Positions 62,459 through 64,000 of a stretch of DNA of 64,000 bases are shown in pieces. A program made the position numbers and the translations under genes. This DNA comes from Artemia franciscana (Eukaryota; Arthropoda; Branchiopoda; Anostraca; Artemiidae). Location of the stretch: positions 62,001 to 126,000 of the forward strand of contig NW_027063379.1 in NCBI RefSeq assembly GCF_032884065.1, read 5' to 3'. Every line of letters begins with the position of its first letter. Positions within the stretch are counted from its first letter, which is position 1. Below the pieces are notes generated by a model, which was not told the DNA's origin, made no database searches, and worked only from the letters and a program-made list of their open reading frames with translations.

Positions 62459-63120
62459 GTTCTTTAAATCTTTGAAGTTATTTTGGCCTCAAGAAAAGCA
62501 GTGATTCCGGTTACCAGTGCAGGATGGGGACCAACATATCTTCTCAAGTCTACACCGAAGCGCTTAAGCCGGCTTGGAACCGGTTAGCAGGAATTCCCTG
62601 GGACCTCCAGTAAGTTGGAGGCTTTGTGCAATCCTGGGCCCATCTTGGTCACAAAATGGTTTTCAGCACATGACGATGCTCTTCTATCAACAAGAGTCGA
62701 AATCCTGCACAGACAGTCCCAAGCCTATTACCTCCGACTCATTATATAATCATGCCTACAAATATTATGCTACTACGGGGAGGCAGCCCATAGTAGATAA
62801 ATTAGCTAGGAAGAGGTTTTGCAGCCTGAAAACTCCCATCAAAACAAACCAAGCCCAGAAAAATATCCAATAATCAGAATCCCGTATGAGTGCTGTGTTG
62901 TTTACTAGGCTATAATTTCCTCGAGGGGTGCCACTCCTCAAATGGGAAAAATGACCGCAAGTTTCCCAGTCTTGCAGGTACCCCGAAAGAGTCGAGGCAG
63001 CCCTTTACAGAGGCCGTTGTCCATAAAACTGGATCTTATACCCTGCCGCAGTTTTCCTCCTATAGAGGATCCTCCGACGATGGTGTTCTGCTTCACCATG
63101 CAATTTACCCCATTACTGGT
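62459..63120 (-). other. Probable 5' UTR of the RTE-like LINE
   Basis: A GC-richer, noncoding stretch immediately upstream of the endonuclease ATG, clearly different in composition from the AT-rich DNA beyond 63,120. No other copy in this window covers it, so the extent is inferred. Confidence 0.5.
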
Positions 63121-64000
63121 TTAAATATATAGTGTTAAATGTATAGTGTTAAATAGATTTCTTTGCAACAGCAGTCGATAGCTCTTGATGAGCTGATGAA
63201 AGTATATCTCATACATTTTCTGGTAGAAAAATTCCTTCATGAGATTTACCAGTTTGAAAGTTAAAGGGGTTGTCAACTTCAATAGTAAGGTACACACTGA
63301 AACCAAAAATAGGCCAATACCAATTGTGAATATAGGCCAATACCAATACCAAACTAATTTTATTTGAAATAGTTTAAGGAAACGTGGAATTATCGTTGCT
63401 AAAATATGGAAAGCGGCAAAGTAGCCACAAATGGAATCAGCTATAAATTAAGTTTTGAGAACTAAGTTCCGGGCTCCAAATTATTGATTTGACGATCGAA
63501 TGTAATCAAATTCATTTTATTATCTTTTTTGAAGCTATGCATGAATAGGAAAAATATTGAATAAAAATTAAGGCAGTGTTTTAATAGGATCTTATGAGTA
63601 TTTTAATACGACTTACTCAAAATAGTTCATTTACCTTCAAAACAAAGGACATTATAAAAAACAAGACCACTTCATCGTTTACTAGCATTTAAAGGAGGAT
63701 TAAAAATGTTTCGTAAGCTTCTAAAGCCTCTGAATGACAGAATAACGAGCTTTGAGAAAGGCCGCAAAATATTCAGTTCAGGACGTGAAAAAAATGCTGA
63801 AACCTCTATAAAAAATCATTTAGAGACCCTAAGCCAAAAGCTTGAACAAAATATTAGTGGGAAGCTGGTATCCGACACCACCCTGGACTAGAATATAACG
63901 GTTCAAATAGGGATGATACATTTTTATCAACAGTGAAACAAATATAAAATTTTAAGTTATCTACACCCTGGAGGATTTTGTTATTAAACTAAAAAAAATT
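63121..64000. other. Noncoding flank with one small open frame
   Basis: AT-rich. A 61-codon ATG frame at 63,706-63,891 (FRKLLKPLNDRITSFEKGRK onward) is charged and possibly helical, but has no recognisable domain. I cannot say whether it is real. Confidence 0.35.

Overview
This is eukaryotic, AT-rich, intron-bearing animal DNA, most likely from an arthropod. The reasons are one dispersed cellular gene with GT-AG introns of 0.26 to 10 kb, wreckage of Helitron, LINE, Penelope-like and hAT elements, long (TA)n tracts and several satellite-like arrays. The repeat families remind me of branchiopod (brine-shrimp-like) genomes, but that is an impression and not a demonstrated identification. No bacterial operons, tRNAs, rRNAs or CRISPR arrays were seen.

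Layout. 1-5.8 kb: a 252-bp direct repeat spaced 1,428 bp apart, a small locally duplicated coding relic, and anonymous DNA. 5.86-9.54 kb: a complete-ended Helitron on the minus strand that has lost its helicase. 9.6-11.0 kb: a dispersed noncoding repeat and a near-perfect foldback element. 11.6-15.7 kb: a Helitron 3' end followed by a second Helitron body on the plus strand, each next to a (TA)n tract. 19.1-24.6 kb: two tandem arrays. 25.5-28.1 kb: two 3' fragments of an RTE-like LINE and a (TA)n tract.

29.3-47.7 kb (minus strand): five exons of NOL10, a nucleolar WD-repeat ribosome-biogenesis protein. Splice phases agree at every junction that can be tested, but the most 3' exon carries a frameshift and a stop. 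Its introns hold a third Helitron, a Penelope-type reverse transcriptase, LINE fragments, a 77-bp minisatellite and foldback repeats. 47.7-52.3 kb: a SINE-like repeat, LINE relics and a hAT transposase tail.

54.3-63.1 kb is the most informative interval. An RTE-like LINE (endonuclease half at 61.3-62.5 kb, reverse-transcriptase half at 54.3-56.6 kb) is split by a CR1-superfamily LINE at 56,638-61,305, flanked by a 5-bp target duplication. The inserted LINE is nearly intact (EN and RT in one frame broken by one amber codon), and its 5' end is inverted in the manner of twin priming. The older LINE also carries an in-frame 414-bp tandem duplication in its endonuclease and an in-frame SINE-like insertion in its RT region.

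Apart from NOL10, what is readable here is mobile-element biology. I found no convincing new cellular system; the value lies in nested-insertion history, element structure and the state of the NOL10 gene.
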